Source: JBFXAF01 sp050178915 (GTDB lineage: Bacteria > Pseudomonadota > Alphaproteobacteria > Rhizobiales > Rhizobiaceae). From it: a stretch of 33,269 nt of DNA. Under the pieces are notes generated by a model that ran no database searches, was not told the DNA's origin, and worked only from the letters and a program-made list of their open reading frames with translations. The DNA is taken from the NCBI GenBank assembly GCA_050178915.1, contig JBFXFO010000028.1, positions 1-33,269 on the forward strand, given 5' to 3'. Positions 23,392-31,900 of this stretch are shown piece by piece. Position numbers and translations under genes: made by a program. The first letter of the stretch is position 1, and each line of letters opens with the position of its first letter.

Positions 23392-24285
23392 TCAGTCCTT
23401 GATCTGGTCGCCGTACAGCGTTTTGGCGAGATCGTGCGCCGCCGCAGCGGTACGCGGGCCAAAGCCGAGCAGGAATGCGCCATCCATACGCTTGATCGCC
23501 TTGGCCTGCCCGGCCGGCGTCGGGATGATGGCCGGATGAGCCAGAAGCTCGCTATCCAGCGCGGCATGGTCGCCGGCGCGGTCCATCATCAGGATCAGAT
23601 CCGGCATCGCGGTGACGGCAGACTCGTCCGACAGCTGCTTGTAGCCGTCGAACCCATCGACGGCATTGACACCACCGGCCATGGCGATGATGCCGGCCGC
23701 TGCCGTGTCGGTGCCCGCGGCGAGCAGCTTTCCGCCCTGCATGGACAGGATGAAGAGCACGCGCTTGCGCTTCGTTACGTCTTTCGTCAGCGCCTCGACC
23801 GCCTTGATCTCGGCATCGACCTGCGCGGCGAGCGTCTCGGCTTTGGCATCGGCGCCCAGCGCCTTGCCGATGACCCGGATCTTGAGGAGGATGCCATCGC
23901 GGTCGAACTGGTCCGGCACCTCGATGTACTGGACACTCGCCTTCTTCAGCACATCGACGGCTTCCTTCGGGCCGCTGCCGTGCAGCGCCAGGATCGCCGT
24001 CGGGTTGACCGACAGGACACCTTCCGGCGACAGCGCGCGCATGTAGCCGACATCCGGAAGCTGCAGCGCCGCCTCGGGGAACACGCTGGTCGAATCGCGA
24101 GCGACGAGACGCGCCTCTTCACCGAGAGCATAGACGATCTCGGTGATTGGCCCGCCGATCGCGGCGACGCGCGAGGCGTCCTTGAATACGTCGCCCTCCT
24201 CCATCGCTGAAGCACCCTGCGCGAACAGCAGGACCGTCGCGGCCGCAACGGCGACCGCCGGGCGGATGATACGCATCGAAAACAT
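23392..24285 (-). CDS. hmuT: Periplasmic haem-binding protein
   Basis: A 297-residue class III solute-binding protein. Residues about 1-28 are a signal peptide (AVAVAAATVLLFAQGASA), with no lipobox cysteine, so it is a soluble periplasmic protein. The mature part starts RVAAIGGPITEIVYALGEEARLV and has the YMRALSPEGVLSVNPTAIL block typical of HmuT. In HmuT-type proteins haem is held by Tyr or His residues in these loops; Y at YMRALS fits that position. The ATG at 24285 has AGGAG six bases upstream, ten bases after the hmuS stop. Confidence 0.95.
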   Translation of the reverse strand: MFSMRIIRPAVAVAAATVLLFAQGASAMEEGDVFKDASRVAAIGGPITEIVYALGEEARLVARDSTSVFPEAALQLPDVGYMRALSPEGVLSVNPTAILALHGSGPKEAVDVLKKASVQYIEVPDQFDRDGILLKIRVIGKALGADAKAETLAAQVDAEIKAVEALTKDVTKRKRVLFILSMQGGKLLAAGTDTAAAGIIAMAGGVNAVDGFDGYKQLSDESAVTAMPDLILMMDRAGDHAALDSELLAHPAIIPTPAGQAKAIKRMDGAFLLGFGPRTAAAAHDLAKTLYGDQIKD

Positions 24286-24295
24286 GGGAAACTCC

Positions 24296-25348
24296 TCAGG
24301 CGGCGCTGGAAACGCGCGGCAGGTTCTCGGCCAGTGAGCGCCAGTCATCGCGTTCGCCCTGCCCTTCGCTCCGGTAGCCGAAGAACTGGATGATCAGTTC
24401 GCCATCCTTGTCGTAGGCTTCGAGCGACGTGACAAAGCCGTCCTTGGTCGGCTTGCGGACACCCCACAGCTCGACCACATGGTCGGTGCGCAGGTGCAGG
24501 TGGAATGTTTCGTCAAGCACGTTGATCCACGGACCCATCGGCTTGATCGACTTGACCGGCCCATGGTGGATCTGGATGCAGCCGCGGTTGCCCACGAAGC
24601 ACATGATCGGAATGTCCTGCTCGGCCACATGGTGCAGCATTGCGGTCAGACCGTCCTTGGCGAGTGGCCAGGCATAGTCCTCTCCGACCATGCGTACGGC
24701 ATCCTGACGCCCCAGCTTCAGGTCCCGCAGCATGCCGAAAAACTGATGCACGTCGGTCATCGAAGACCAGCGCTCGCGCAGTTCGGAAACCGATGCCGCC
24801 TCGGCATGGCGGCTGGCCGTGCGCGGCGACGCAGGCTCGACCGAAATGCCCTGGCTCTGGTCCTCGACCAGGAGCGATTCCGCGAGCTTGATGAAGGCAT
24901 CGACGTTCGACGCCGGACGCAGATGGATCTTGTGCACCGCGTCGCCGGTGTTGTCGAAGAACTGCAGGCTGTGGCGGACTTCTTCGCCCTCGTGCTTCTG
25001 CACCCAGAAACCGTGCGCCCAGACCTTCGGGAAGATGCGCAGGTCGATTTCCTTCGACAGCACCAGCGCGTTCTGCTCGCCGGTGACGACCTTGTCGTAG
25101 ACGCCGATCTTCTCGTGCACCGCGCTTTCGTTGCGCGTCAGCGCCATAACCTCGCCGACCGCCTCGAGCCCGTTCAGGACATCACTCACGCGCGGCGCAA
25201 CCCGCCGAACGGTGTCGCCGCACCAGGCGGCTACGAATTCCGCTTCCGACACACCCAGCTGAAGCGCGAGATCGCGCTCGCGAATCTTCGGATTCTCTTC
25301 CCTCGCACGCCGGATTTCCGACGCCGATGGCTTCACAAACGCATCCAT
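24296..25348 (-). CDS. hmuS: Cytoplasmic haem-handling protein HmuS/HemS
   Basis: A 350-residue protein of the HemS/HmuS/ChuX-like family, with two repeated halves (about 15-170 and 205-340). Blocks DLRIFPKVWAHGFWVQKHEG, SLQFFDNTGDAVHKIHLR, then PIMCFVGNRGCIQIHHGPV and WINVLDETFHLHLRTDHV are characteristic. HemS-type proteins bind incoming haem in the cytoplasm, acting as a chaperone or breaking the ring. Here a separate IsdG-type monooxygenase is also present, so HmuS may serve mainly as a chaperone. It follows hmuP by 18 bases. Confidence 0.96.
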   Translation of the reverse strand: MDAFVKPSASEIRRAREENPKIRERDLALQLGVSEAEFVAAWCGDTVRRVAPRVSDVLNGLEAVGEVMALTRNESAVHEKIGVYDKVVTGEQNALVLSKEIDLRIFPKVWAHGFWVQKHEGEEVRHSLQFFDNTGDAVHKIHLRPASNVDAFIKLAESLLVEDQSQGISVEPASPRTASRHAEAASVSELRERWSSMTDVHQFFGMLRDLKLGRQDAVRMVGEDYAWPLAKDGLTAMLHHVAEQDIPIMCFVGNRGCIQIHHGPVKSIKPMGPWINVLDETFHLHLRTDHVVELWGVRKPTKDGFVTSLEAYDKDGELIIQFFGYRSEGQGERDDWRSLAENLPRVSSAA

Positions 25349-25366
25349 ATTCGCCCGCCCGCGCTC

Positions 25367-25567
25367 TTACTTGTTGAGGATCAACTTGCCTTGCCGAGTG
25401 ATCTTCAGCCGGTACAGCGAACCGGCATGAGCGATCCCGATTTCGTGCGTCCCATGGAACAGGGATTCGCTCGTGACCGTGCGAACCGGTTCGCGGACGT
25501 AGGTCGTTTGATCGAACTGGATCGGCTCACGCCGCACAAAACGAATCTCGGGATTGTGCTTGTTCAT
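25367..25567 (-). CDS. hmuP: HemP/HmuP family haem-uptake regulator
   Basis: A 66-residue basic protein of the HemP family: RREPIQFDQTTYVREPVRTV, SLFHGTHEIGIAHAG, and YRLKITRQGKLILNK. In Bradyrhizobium and Sinorhizobium, HmuP is an activator needed for hmuR expression. Here it is the first gene of the operon, directly divergent from hmuR. The ATG at 25567 has GAGGG about seven bases upstream. Confidence 0.95.
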   Translation of the reverse strand: MNKHNPEIRFVRREPIQFDQTTYVREPVRTVTSESLFHGTHEIGIAHAGSLYRLKITRQGKLILNK

Positions 25568-25624
25568 CGCAGGGCCCTCGTCCTGACCGCAGCCGCCGTC
25601 GCAGCGCCTGCCTCGATCATTTCT

Positions 25625-25639
25625 TGACTCTGAATATCA
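25625..25639 (+). promoter_or_regulatory. TGA-N9-TCA site in the divergent hmuP/hmuR promoter (predicted RirA operator)
   Basis: TGACTCTGAATATCA fits TGA-N9-TCA, as found in the rirA box. It overlaps TTGACT (25624-25629), a good -35 element for hmuR, so binding would block transcription. The 194 bases between hmuP and hmuR contain the promoters of both arms. The flanking bases are less symmetrical than at rirA. Confidence 0.5.
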
Positions 25640-25761
25640 TGTTTATTATCGAAGGCAATACCGGACTGTTTCAGTCAACATTGTGAAGCGCCGGTGTGTG
25701 ACCGCGAGCAAGCCCCTCCGCAAGCCAGCGTCGTGAGCCGCAATGCAATTGGAGTGGGGTA

Positions 25762-27978
25762 ATGGGGCAGATGTCTCGTAGATCGGTCGTTCTCCTGAGT
25801 GGAACGGCCCTGTCGGTCTTTCTTGGTACCGCAAGCGCCTGGGCGCAGGACGACCAGGCCACCAATGAGGTTGAGAAGAAGGGCCGCGTGACGCTTCTGC
25901 AGCGTCTCGTCATCGGCGCCGGCGTCGACAAGGTAGCCATCAACACGCCGAGCTCGGTCTCGGTGCTCGAGCAGGCCGACATCGACGAAAAGCAGCCGTC
26001 CACCATCAGCGAGATCTTCAAGGACGTACCCGGCGTGAACGCGACGGGCTCGGAGCGCGTGCTCGGCCAGACGCTGAATATTCGCGGCGTCGGCGCGCCT
26101 GAATCGGCGGGTGATGGCGGCCGCATCCTGGTCAACGTCGATGGCGTGGCGAAGTTCTACGAGCAGTACCGCATGGGCTCGTTCTTCTCCGATCCGGAAC
26201 TCTACAAGCGCGTCGAAGTGCTCCGCGGCCCGGCTTTCTCGACGCAGTACGGCGCCGGGGGCGTCGGCGGTGTCGTCAACTTCACCTCGAAGGACGCCTC
26301 TGACTTCATCGCCGAGGGCGACACCGGTGCGCTTCGCCTGAAGTCGTCCTGGGATTCCAACGGCAATGGCTGGCTGTTCAACACCACGCTGGCGCAGCGC
26401 ATGGGCGAGAACGCCGAGTTCCTGCTGTCAGGCAACTACCGCAAGTCGGATGTCTTCCAGTCCGGCAACGGCACGCCGATCGTCGGCACCAACAACAAGG
26501 CATGGTCGGGTCTGGCGAAGGGCACGTTCAATATCGGCGAGGAAGGCAAGTTCCGCCTGTCCTACCAGCGCTTCGATACCGACAATCCCGACCAGTATTT
26601 CGCCCAGACCGGCACGGCCGACACGTTCGGCTTCATCGACCGGCACGTCGTGGATCAGTCGCTCATCGCGTCCTACGAGAATCCGTTCTCCGACAACGAC
26701 ATGCTCGACCTGAAGGTCAAGGCGTCCTACTCCAACACCACCAACACCCAGCGCAACCACCGCGATTTCATCGAGCAGCCGGTGAACGTGCCGCTCGCCT
26801 GCGCTCCCGGTACCTTCTCGGTCATCTGTAATTCCGAATACGGCTACGCCACCTGGCAGTTCGACGTGCAGAACACGATGGAGTGGCGCGGCGAGACCTG
26901 GGAGAACTTCCTCACCTATGGCTGGCAGACCGCCTACCAGACCCGGACGGCCGAACAGTTCCTCAACAACGGCACGCCGCTCCCCGACGCGCGCTTCCAT
27001 CCGCAGGGGTCTGACCTGCGCACCGGCATCTTTGTCCAGAACGAGTTCATCTGGGACGACCGCCTGACCCTGATCCCCGGTGTCCGCCTCGACTGGAACC
27101 GGGTCTCGCCGAAGGGCGTGACGCCTCCGGTGGGTTCGCCTCCCGGCACCGTCATCGGCGATTCGGAGCACACGGCCTTCTCGCCGAAGATCGCCGCGCA
27201 CTACAAGTTCAACGACAACTTCGCCGTGTTCGGATCGATCGCCCACACCGAGCGCTTCCCGACCATCGACGAAATCTTCACGACGAACAGCGGCTCCGGC
27301 AACTTCCTGCCGTCCTACGGACTGCAGAAGGAAGTCTCGAACAACTTCGAAGCCGGCTTCGCGGTGAATGGGCAGGACCTGCTCCAGTCGGGCGACAGCG
27401 CGCAGGTGAAGGTCACGGGCTTCTACAACAAGTTCGACAACTTCATCACGCTGAACAACATCCCGGCATTCGCTGTCGGCTTCAACAACCGCCCGGGCTT
27501 CGTCGGCATTCCAGCCACCATCAAGGGCTTCGAGGTCGAAGCGGCCTACGATTCGGACTACGTGTTCCTGAACGCCGGCTATTCCTACATCGAAGGCCGA
27601 AGGGATCTGGTGCGTACCGGCGAGACGGTCTTCCTCCAGACGATCGCACCGCACGAGCTGGCGCTCACCATCGGCGGAAAGCTGCCGGAACAGGGTTTGC
27701 GGTTTGGCTGGCGCGCCCGCTTCGTCGGGGCACCTGCGGAAGCCATCCGCAATCGTGACACCGCTCCGCCTCCCGGCACGAGCACCCGCTTCTCGACCGC
27801 CTTCAACGTGCACGACGTCTTCCTGACCTGGAAGCCGGAAGATGGTGCTCTGAAAGGTTGGGAAGGGCACCTGGGCGTCGATAATATCTTCAACACCCAG
27901 TACAAGGAGTTCCTGCAGAACGACGTCGCCAAGGGGCGTACGTTCAAGATCTCCCTGACCAAGCAGTTCGGCTGGTAA
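25762..27978 (+). CDS. hmuR: TonB-dependent haem/haemoglobin receptor
   Basis: A 738-residue outer-membrane receptor. The signal peptide ends near AWA-QDD (residue 28). A TonB-box-like stretch (VTLLQRLVI, about 43-51) is followed by the plug (about 60-170: INTPSSVSVLEQADIDEKQP, EIFKDVPGVNATGSER, VEVLRGPAFSTQYGAGGVGG) and then a 22-strand barrel ending in the aromatic residue Trp (KISLTKQFGW). The usual FRAP and NPNL/NPDL motifs of haem receptors are altered: ERFPTIDEIF occurs at about 497-506 and no histidine lies before LPSYGL at 516-521. H495 sits just before ERFP. Start ATG 25762 has GGAG seven bases upstream. Likely co-transcribed with the next gene, whose start is five bases after its stop. 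Confidence 0.94.
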   Translation: MGQMSRRSVVLLSGTALSVFLGTASAWAQDDQATNEVEKKGRVTLLQRLVIGAGVDKVAINTPSSVSVLEQADIDEKQPSTISEIFKDVPGVNATGSERVLGQTLNIRGVGAPESAGDGGRILVNVDGVAKFYEQYRMGSFFSDPELYKRVEVLRGPAFSTQYGAGGVGGVVNFTSKDASDFIAEGDTGALRLKSSWDSNGNGWLFNTTLAQRMGENAEFLLSGNYRKSDVFQSGNGTPIVGTNNKAWSGLAKGTFNIGEEGKFRLSYQRFDTDNPDQYFAQTGTADTFGFIDRHVVDQSLIASYENPFSDNDMLDLKVKASYSNTTNTQRNHRDFIEQPVNVPLACAPGTFSVICNSEYGYATWQFDVQNTMEWRGETWENFLTYGWQTAYQTRTAEQFLNNGTPLPDARFHPQGSDLRTGIFVQNEFIWDDRLTLIPGVRLDWNRVSPKGVTPPVGSPPGTVIGDSEHTAFSPKIAAHYKFNDNFAVFGSIAHTERFPTIDEIFTTNSGSGNFLPSYGLQKEVSNNFEAGFAVNGQDLLQSGDSAQVKVTGFYNKFDNFITLNNIPAFAVGFNNRPGFVGIPATIKGFEVEAAYDSDYVFLNAGYSYIEGRRDLVRTGETVFLQTIAPHELALTIGGKLPEQGLRFGWRARFVGAPAEAIRNRDTAPPPGTSTRFSTAFNVHDVFLTWKPEDGALKGWEGHLGVDNIFNTQYKEFLQNDVAKGRTFKISLTKQFGW

Positions 27979-27983
27979 TCGTC

Positions 27984-28418
27984 ATGCGGCTCGCGACAGC
28001 GGCAATCTTTCTGGTCTCGATCGCCCTGTCGCCGATGGCAGCAGGGTCGGCGTACGCGCAAGACGGCACGCCGGCCCTGACCCTCGAACTCAACGCGGCA
28101 GAACCTTCCGACAAGGGCTGCCGCCTCACCTTCGTCGTCTCCAACAAGCTGGGTGGCGACCTTGCGCGAGCCGCCTTCGAGCTCGCGCTTTTCAACAGGG
28201 CGGGCGTCGTCGACCGCCTGACCGTGCTCGACTTCCGCGACATGCCGCGGGGCAAGACGAAAGTCAGCCGCTTCGACCTTTCCGGGGTCAAATGCGCCGA
28301 CATCAGCCGCGTGCTGGTCAATCAGGCAACCGAATGTCAGGGCACCAATGTCGAGGCAAATGCCTGCATGACGGGCCTGCGCACTGAGACCAGGACTCCG
28401 ATCGTCTTCGGAGTCTGA
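27984..28418 (+). CDS. Small secreted protein encoded with hmuR, function unknown
   Basis: A 144-residue exported protein. Signal peptide residues about 1-25 (AAIFLVSIALSPMAAGSAYA). The mature part has four cysteines, C46, C104, C118 and C128, enough for two disulfides, and a mainly beta pattern (ALTLELNAAEPSDKGCRLTF, LDFRDMPRGKTKVSRFDLSG, DISRVLVNQATECQG). I do not know a function. I recall similar proteins beside haem receptors or ExbB/TonB genes in Rhizobiales, from memory only. The start is five bases after the hmuR stop, so it is surely in the hmuR operon; a periplasmic helper in haem or TonB work is the natural guess. Confidence 0.88.
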   Translation: MRLATAAIFLVSIALSPMAAGSAYAQDGTPALTLELNAAEPSDKGCRLTFVVSNKLGGDLARAAFELALFNRAGVVDRLTVLDFRDMPRGKTKVSRFDLSGVKCADISRVLVNQATECQGTNVEANACMTGLRTETRTPIVFGV

Positions 28419-28496
28419 GGTTGGAGCGTCAAATTGCTGCCGCGTGGAGCAGCGCATGCCGACACTGATCAATTGCGGAGAATGAAAGGCTTTCCG

Positions 28497-28811
28497 ATGT
28501 ACATTGCGATGAACCGTTTCAAGGTCCAGAAGGGCTCCGAGCAGGCGTTTGAAGATGTCTGGAAGGGCCGCGACTCCACCCTTCACGAGATGAAGGGTTT
28601 CAAGCAGTTCCACCTGCTGCGCGGGCCGGCAAACGAGACCGATGGCTATACGCTCTACGCCTCCCACACCGTGTGGGCTAGCTATGACGATTTCTCCGCC
28701 TGGACCAAGTCGGAGAATTTCCGCGCCGCCCACAAGAACGCCGGCAACAACGGCGTGCTGTACCAGGGCCACCCGCAGTTCGAGGGCTTTACCGCCGTCG
28801 AAGGCGCCTGA
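28497..28811 (+). CDS. IsdG/HmuD-type haem-degrading monooxygenase
   Basis: A 104-residue ABM-fold (antibiotic biosynthesis monooxygenase superfamily) protein. It matches the IsdG/IsdI/HmuQ/HmuD haem oxygenase group: the catalytic triad Asn-Trp-His is present as N6 (MYIAMNRFKV), W69 (FSAWTKSENF) and H79 (RAAHKNAG). These enzymes open the haem ring in the cytoplasm and release iron. Start ATG 28497 has AAAGG about seven bases upstream; the alternative ATG at 28482 has its GGAG too close. It is the third gene of the hmuR arm, after the small secreted protein with a 78-base gap. Confidence 0.93.
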   Translation: MYIAMNRFKVQKGSEQAFEDVWKGRDSTLHEMKGFKQFHLLRGPANETDGYTLYASHTVWASYDDFSAWTKSENFRAAHKNAGNNGVLYQGHPQFEGFTAVEGA

Positions 28812-28847
28812 TCGCTACCGATCCAGCGTGTCCCATCTGGGCGCGAC

Positions 28848-28870
28848 GGTCACCGGATATCGCGGTGACC
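28848..28870. terminator. Possible hairpin between convergent genes
   Basis: GGTCACCG and CGGTGACC form an 8-pair stem with a seven-base loop, placed in the 104 bases between the haem monooxygenase and the convergent putA stop. No T-run follows on either strand, so its role as a terminator is uncertain. Confidence 0.35.
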
Positions 28871-28915
28871 GCGACTTCTGTCGCCACCAGCCCGGCCTCT
28901 GAATGACGCTGGCGA

Positions 28916-31900
28916 CTATGCCGTCGCCAGCAGGCTTGCATTGCCGCCCGCCGCGGTCGTGTCCACGCACACCGCGCGTTCATGCGCGTAGGCTGCCGGA
29001 TTGAGCACTTCCGTCACCAGCGGCACGATCTGGCCCTGCGTCCGTGCGGCAAGGCTCCTGCGGAGCATGCGCGCCTGCTCGTCATTGCCTGCATAAGCCA
29101 CGACATCGACCGCAAGCGTGCCCAGCGCGTCGCGAGAGACGGTTCCGTCGAGCGCGGCGATCGGCAATCCCTTGGCGGTCAGCGCCTGTAGCGCCAACGG
29201 CGCACCGGGAGCCACAGCCAGCACCGCATTGCCGACGGCGAGCGCCTGCACTGCCTGTGCCAGAACCGCGTCCGGGCTAGGCCCCAGACACAGAACGCGG
29301 CCGCGCGGGAACAGCGCCAGCGTGTTCGCTTCGCCAGTCGGCCCCGGCAGGTCCACCGGCCCAAGGTCGAGCGCCGCTGCCGCCGCAATGGCAGCACCAG
29401 CCTTGCCGCGCAGGTGCTTGCGCAGGATCGCAACGCGGTCGCCGCGCGTCGACCAGCCGCCCAGCGCCGGATCGGGCTGGTGATCAACGAGCACCGATGT
29501 GCCGATGGCGTTTGCCGCAGCCTCGCCGCCCGTCGCCACCGGCTCCACGGCCTTGCGGAAGCGGCGCAGATAGTGCGGCCCGCCGGCCTTCGGCCCGGTG
29601 CCCGACATTCCTTCGCCGCCGAACGGCTGTGCGCCGACGACCGCACCGATCTGGTTGCGATTCACGTAGATGTTGCCGGCATGGATGCCGTCGACGAATT
29701 TCTGCACCCGCGCCTCGATGCGTGTGTGCAGGCCGAAGGTCAGGCCATAGCCCTTGCGGTTGACGGCATCGATGACACGCTCGAGTTCGTCCGCCTCGAA
29801 GGTGGCGACGTGCAGGATCGGCCCGAAGATCTCGCGTTCCATGTCCTCAATACCGCTGACGCGGAAGACATGCGGCCCGACGAAGCGTCCCGCCGTCGGC
29901 GCCTCGCGCTTGGCGATCAGCGCCCCCTTGCCTTCCATGGCCCGGCAATAGTCAGCGATCGAACGCTGCGCGTCCTCGTCGATGACCGGACCGACATCCG
30001 TCTCCAGCAGGCGCGGATCGCCGACCACCAGCGTCTCCATCGCGCCCTTCAGCATTTCCAGCACCTTCTTCTCCACGTCCTTCTGGACGTAGAGGATGCG
30101 CAGTGCCGAGCAGCGCTGGCCGGCGCTCTGGAAGGACGAGGCGAGGATGTCGCGCACCGCCTGTTCCGGCAGCGCAGTCGAGTCGACCACCATCGCGTTC
30201 AGGCCGCCGGTCTCGGCGATCAGCATGGCGTCCGGCGTCGCAGTTTCCGCCAGTTGCCGCTCGATCACGCGCGCAACCTCGGTAGACCCGGTGAAGCACA
30301 CGCCTGCGATGCGCGGATCGGCGGTCAGCGCAGCGCCGACCGTATGGCCATCGCCGGGCAGCAGTTGCAGTACGTCAGCCGGGACGCCGGCCTCGTGCAG
30401 CAGCTGCACCGCGCGCGCCGCGATCAGCGGGGTCTGCTCGGCCGGCTTGGCGAGCACCGAGTTGCCGGTCGCCAGCGCCGCTGCGATCTGCCCCGTGAAG
30501 ATTGCCAGCGGAAAGTTCCACGGCGAGATACAGACGATCGGCCCACGCGCCGCCGTCCCTGCCTCCGCCGAGGCCGCCTCCGCCGCATAGTAGCGCAGGA
30601 AGTCAACCGCCTCGCGCACCTCTGCGACGCCGTCCAGCAGTGTCTTGCCGGCCTCGCGCGACACCAGAGCGAAGAACTCCACCGAATTCGCCTCGTAGAG
30701 ATCGGCGGCGCGTCGCAGGATCGCAGCGCGCTCGGCGACCGGCCGCGCTTCCCATGCCGGCTGCGCCTGCGCCGCCAGCCCGACGGCCTCCGTCACTTGC
30801 TCGCGGGTTGCATCCGTGACGCTGCCGACGCGGTCGGCAAGGTTCGCCGGGTTGAGGACCGGCTTCGCCGCGTTCGCACCGGCCGCCGTCGCAGCGGTCC
30901 AGCGATCGGCGCCGGCAAAGGCTGCCCGCTCACTTTCGATGCGCTCGAGCAGCAGCGGATCGGTGAGGTCCCAGCCCTGTGAGTTGGGGCGCCCTGCCCC
31001 AAAGATTCGCGCCGGCTGCGGGATCGATGGATTTGCAGCCGGACCCTGGCTTGCCACGGCCTCGAACGGATCGCGTGCAATGTCCTCGGGCGCGACTTCG
31101 TCATCCACGATCTGATGCACGAAGGACGAGTTTGCGCCGTTCTCCAGGAGCCGCCGCACCAGATACGCCAGCAGGTCGGAGTGCGCGCCCACCGGCGCAT
31201 AAATGCGCGTGCGCGTGCCCTCATCCTTGCGCACGGTTTCGTGCAGCGCTTCGCCCATGCCGTGCAGGCGCTGGAACTCGAAGCTGTCGCGATCGCTCGC
31301 CATCGCAAGAACAGCGGCAACAGTGTGTGCGTTGTGTGTGGCGAACTGCGGATAGATGCGATCGGTCATGCCAAGCAGCTTCCTGGCGTTGGCGATGTAG
31401 GAAACGTCGGTGTTCGCCTTGCGCGTAAACACCGGATAGCCGGGCAGCCCGAGCGTCTGCGCGCGCTTGATCTCGCTGTCCCAATAGGCGCCCTTGACCA
31501 GCCGCACCATGATGCGCCGGTCGAGCCGCTTCGCCAGCGCGTACAGCCAGTCGATGACAAATCCGGCGCGCGGCCCGTAGGCCTGCACGACGACACCGAA
31601 CCCGTCCCAGCCAGCCAGTTCCGGATCGGCGAGAACGCGTTCGATCACATCGAGCGACAGGTCGAGCCGGTCGGCCTCTTCGGCGTCGATGTTGAGGCCC
31701 ATGCGAGCGTGCCGCGCAGCAATGGCCAGCGACAGCAGCCGCTCCGCCATCACCGGCAGCATCGTCTCTCGCTGCGCAACCTCATAGCGCGGATGCAGCG
31801 CGGACAGCTTGACCGAGATGCCGGGGTTGCGACGGATATCGGTGCCGCTGGAGCCGCTGTTCAGCGACGAGATCGCGTCGGCGTAGGCGCGGTGGTAGCG

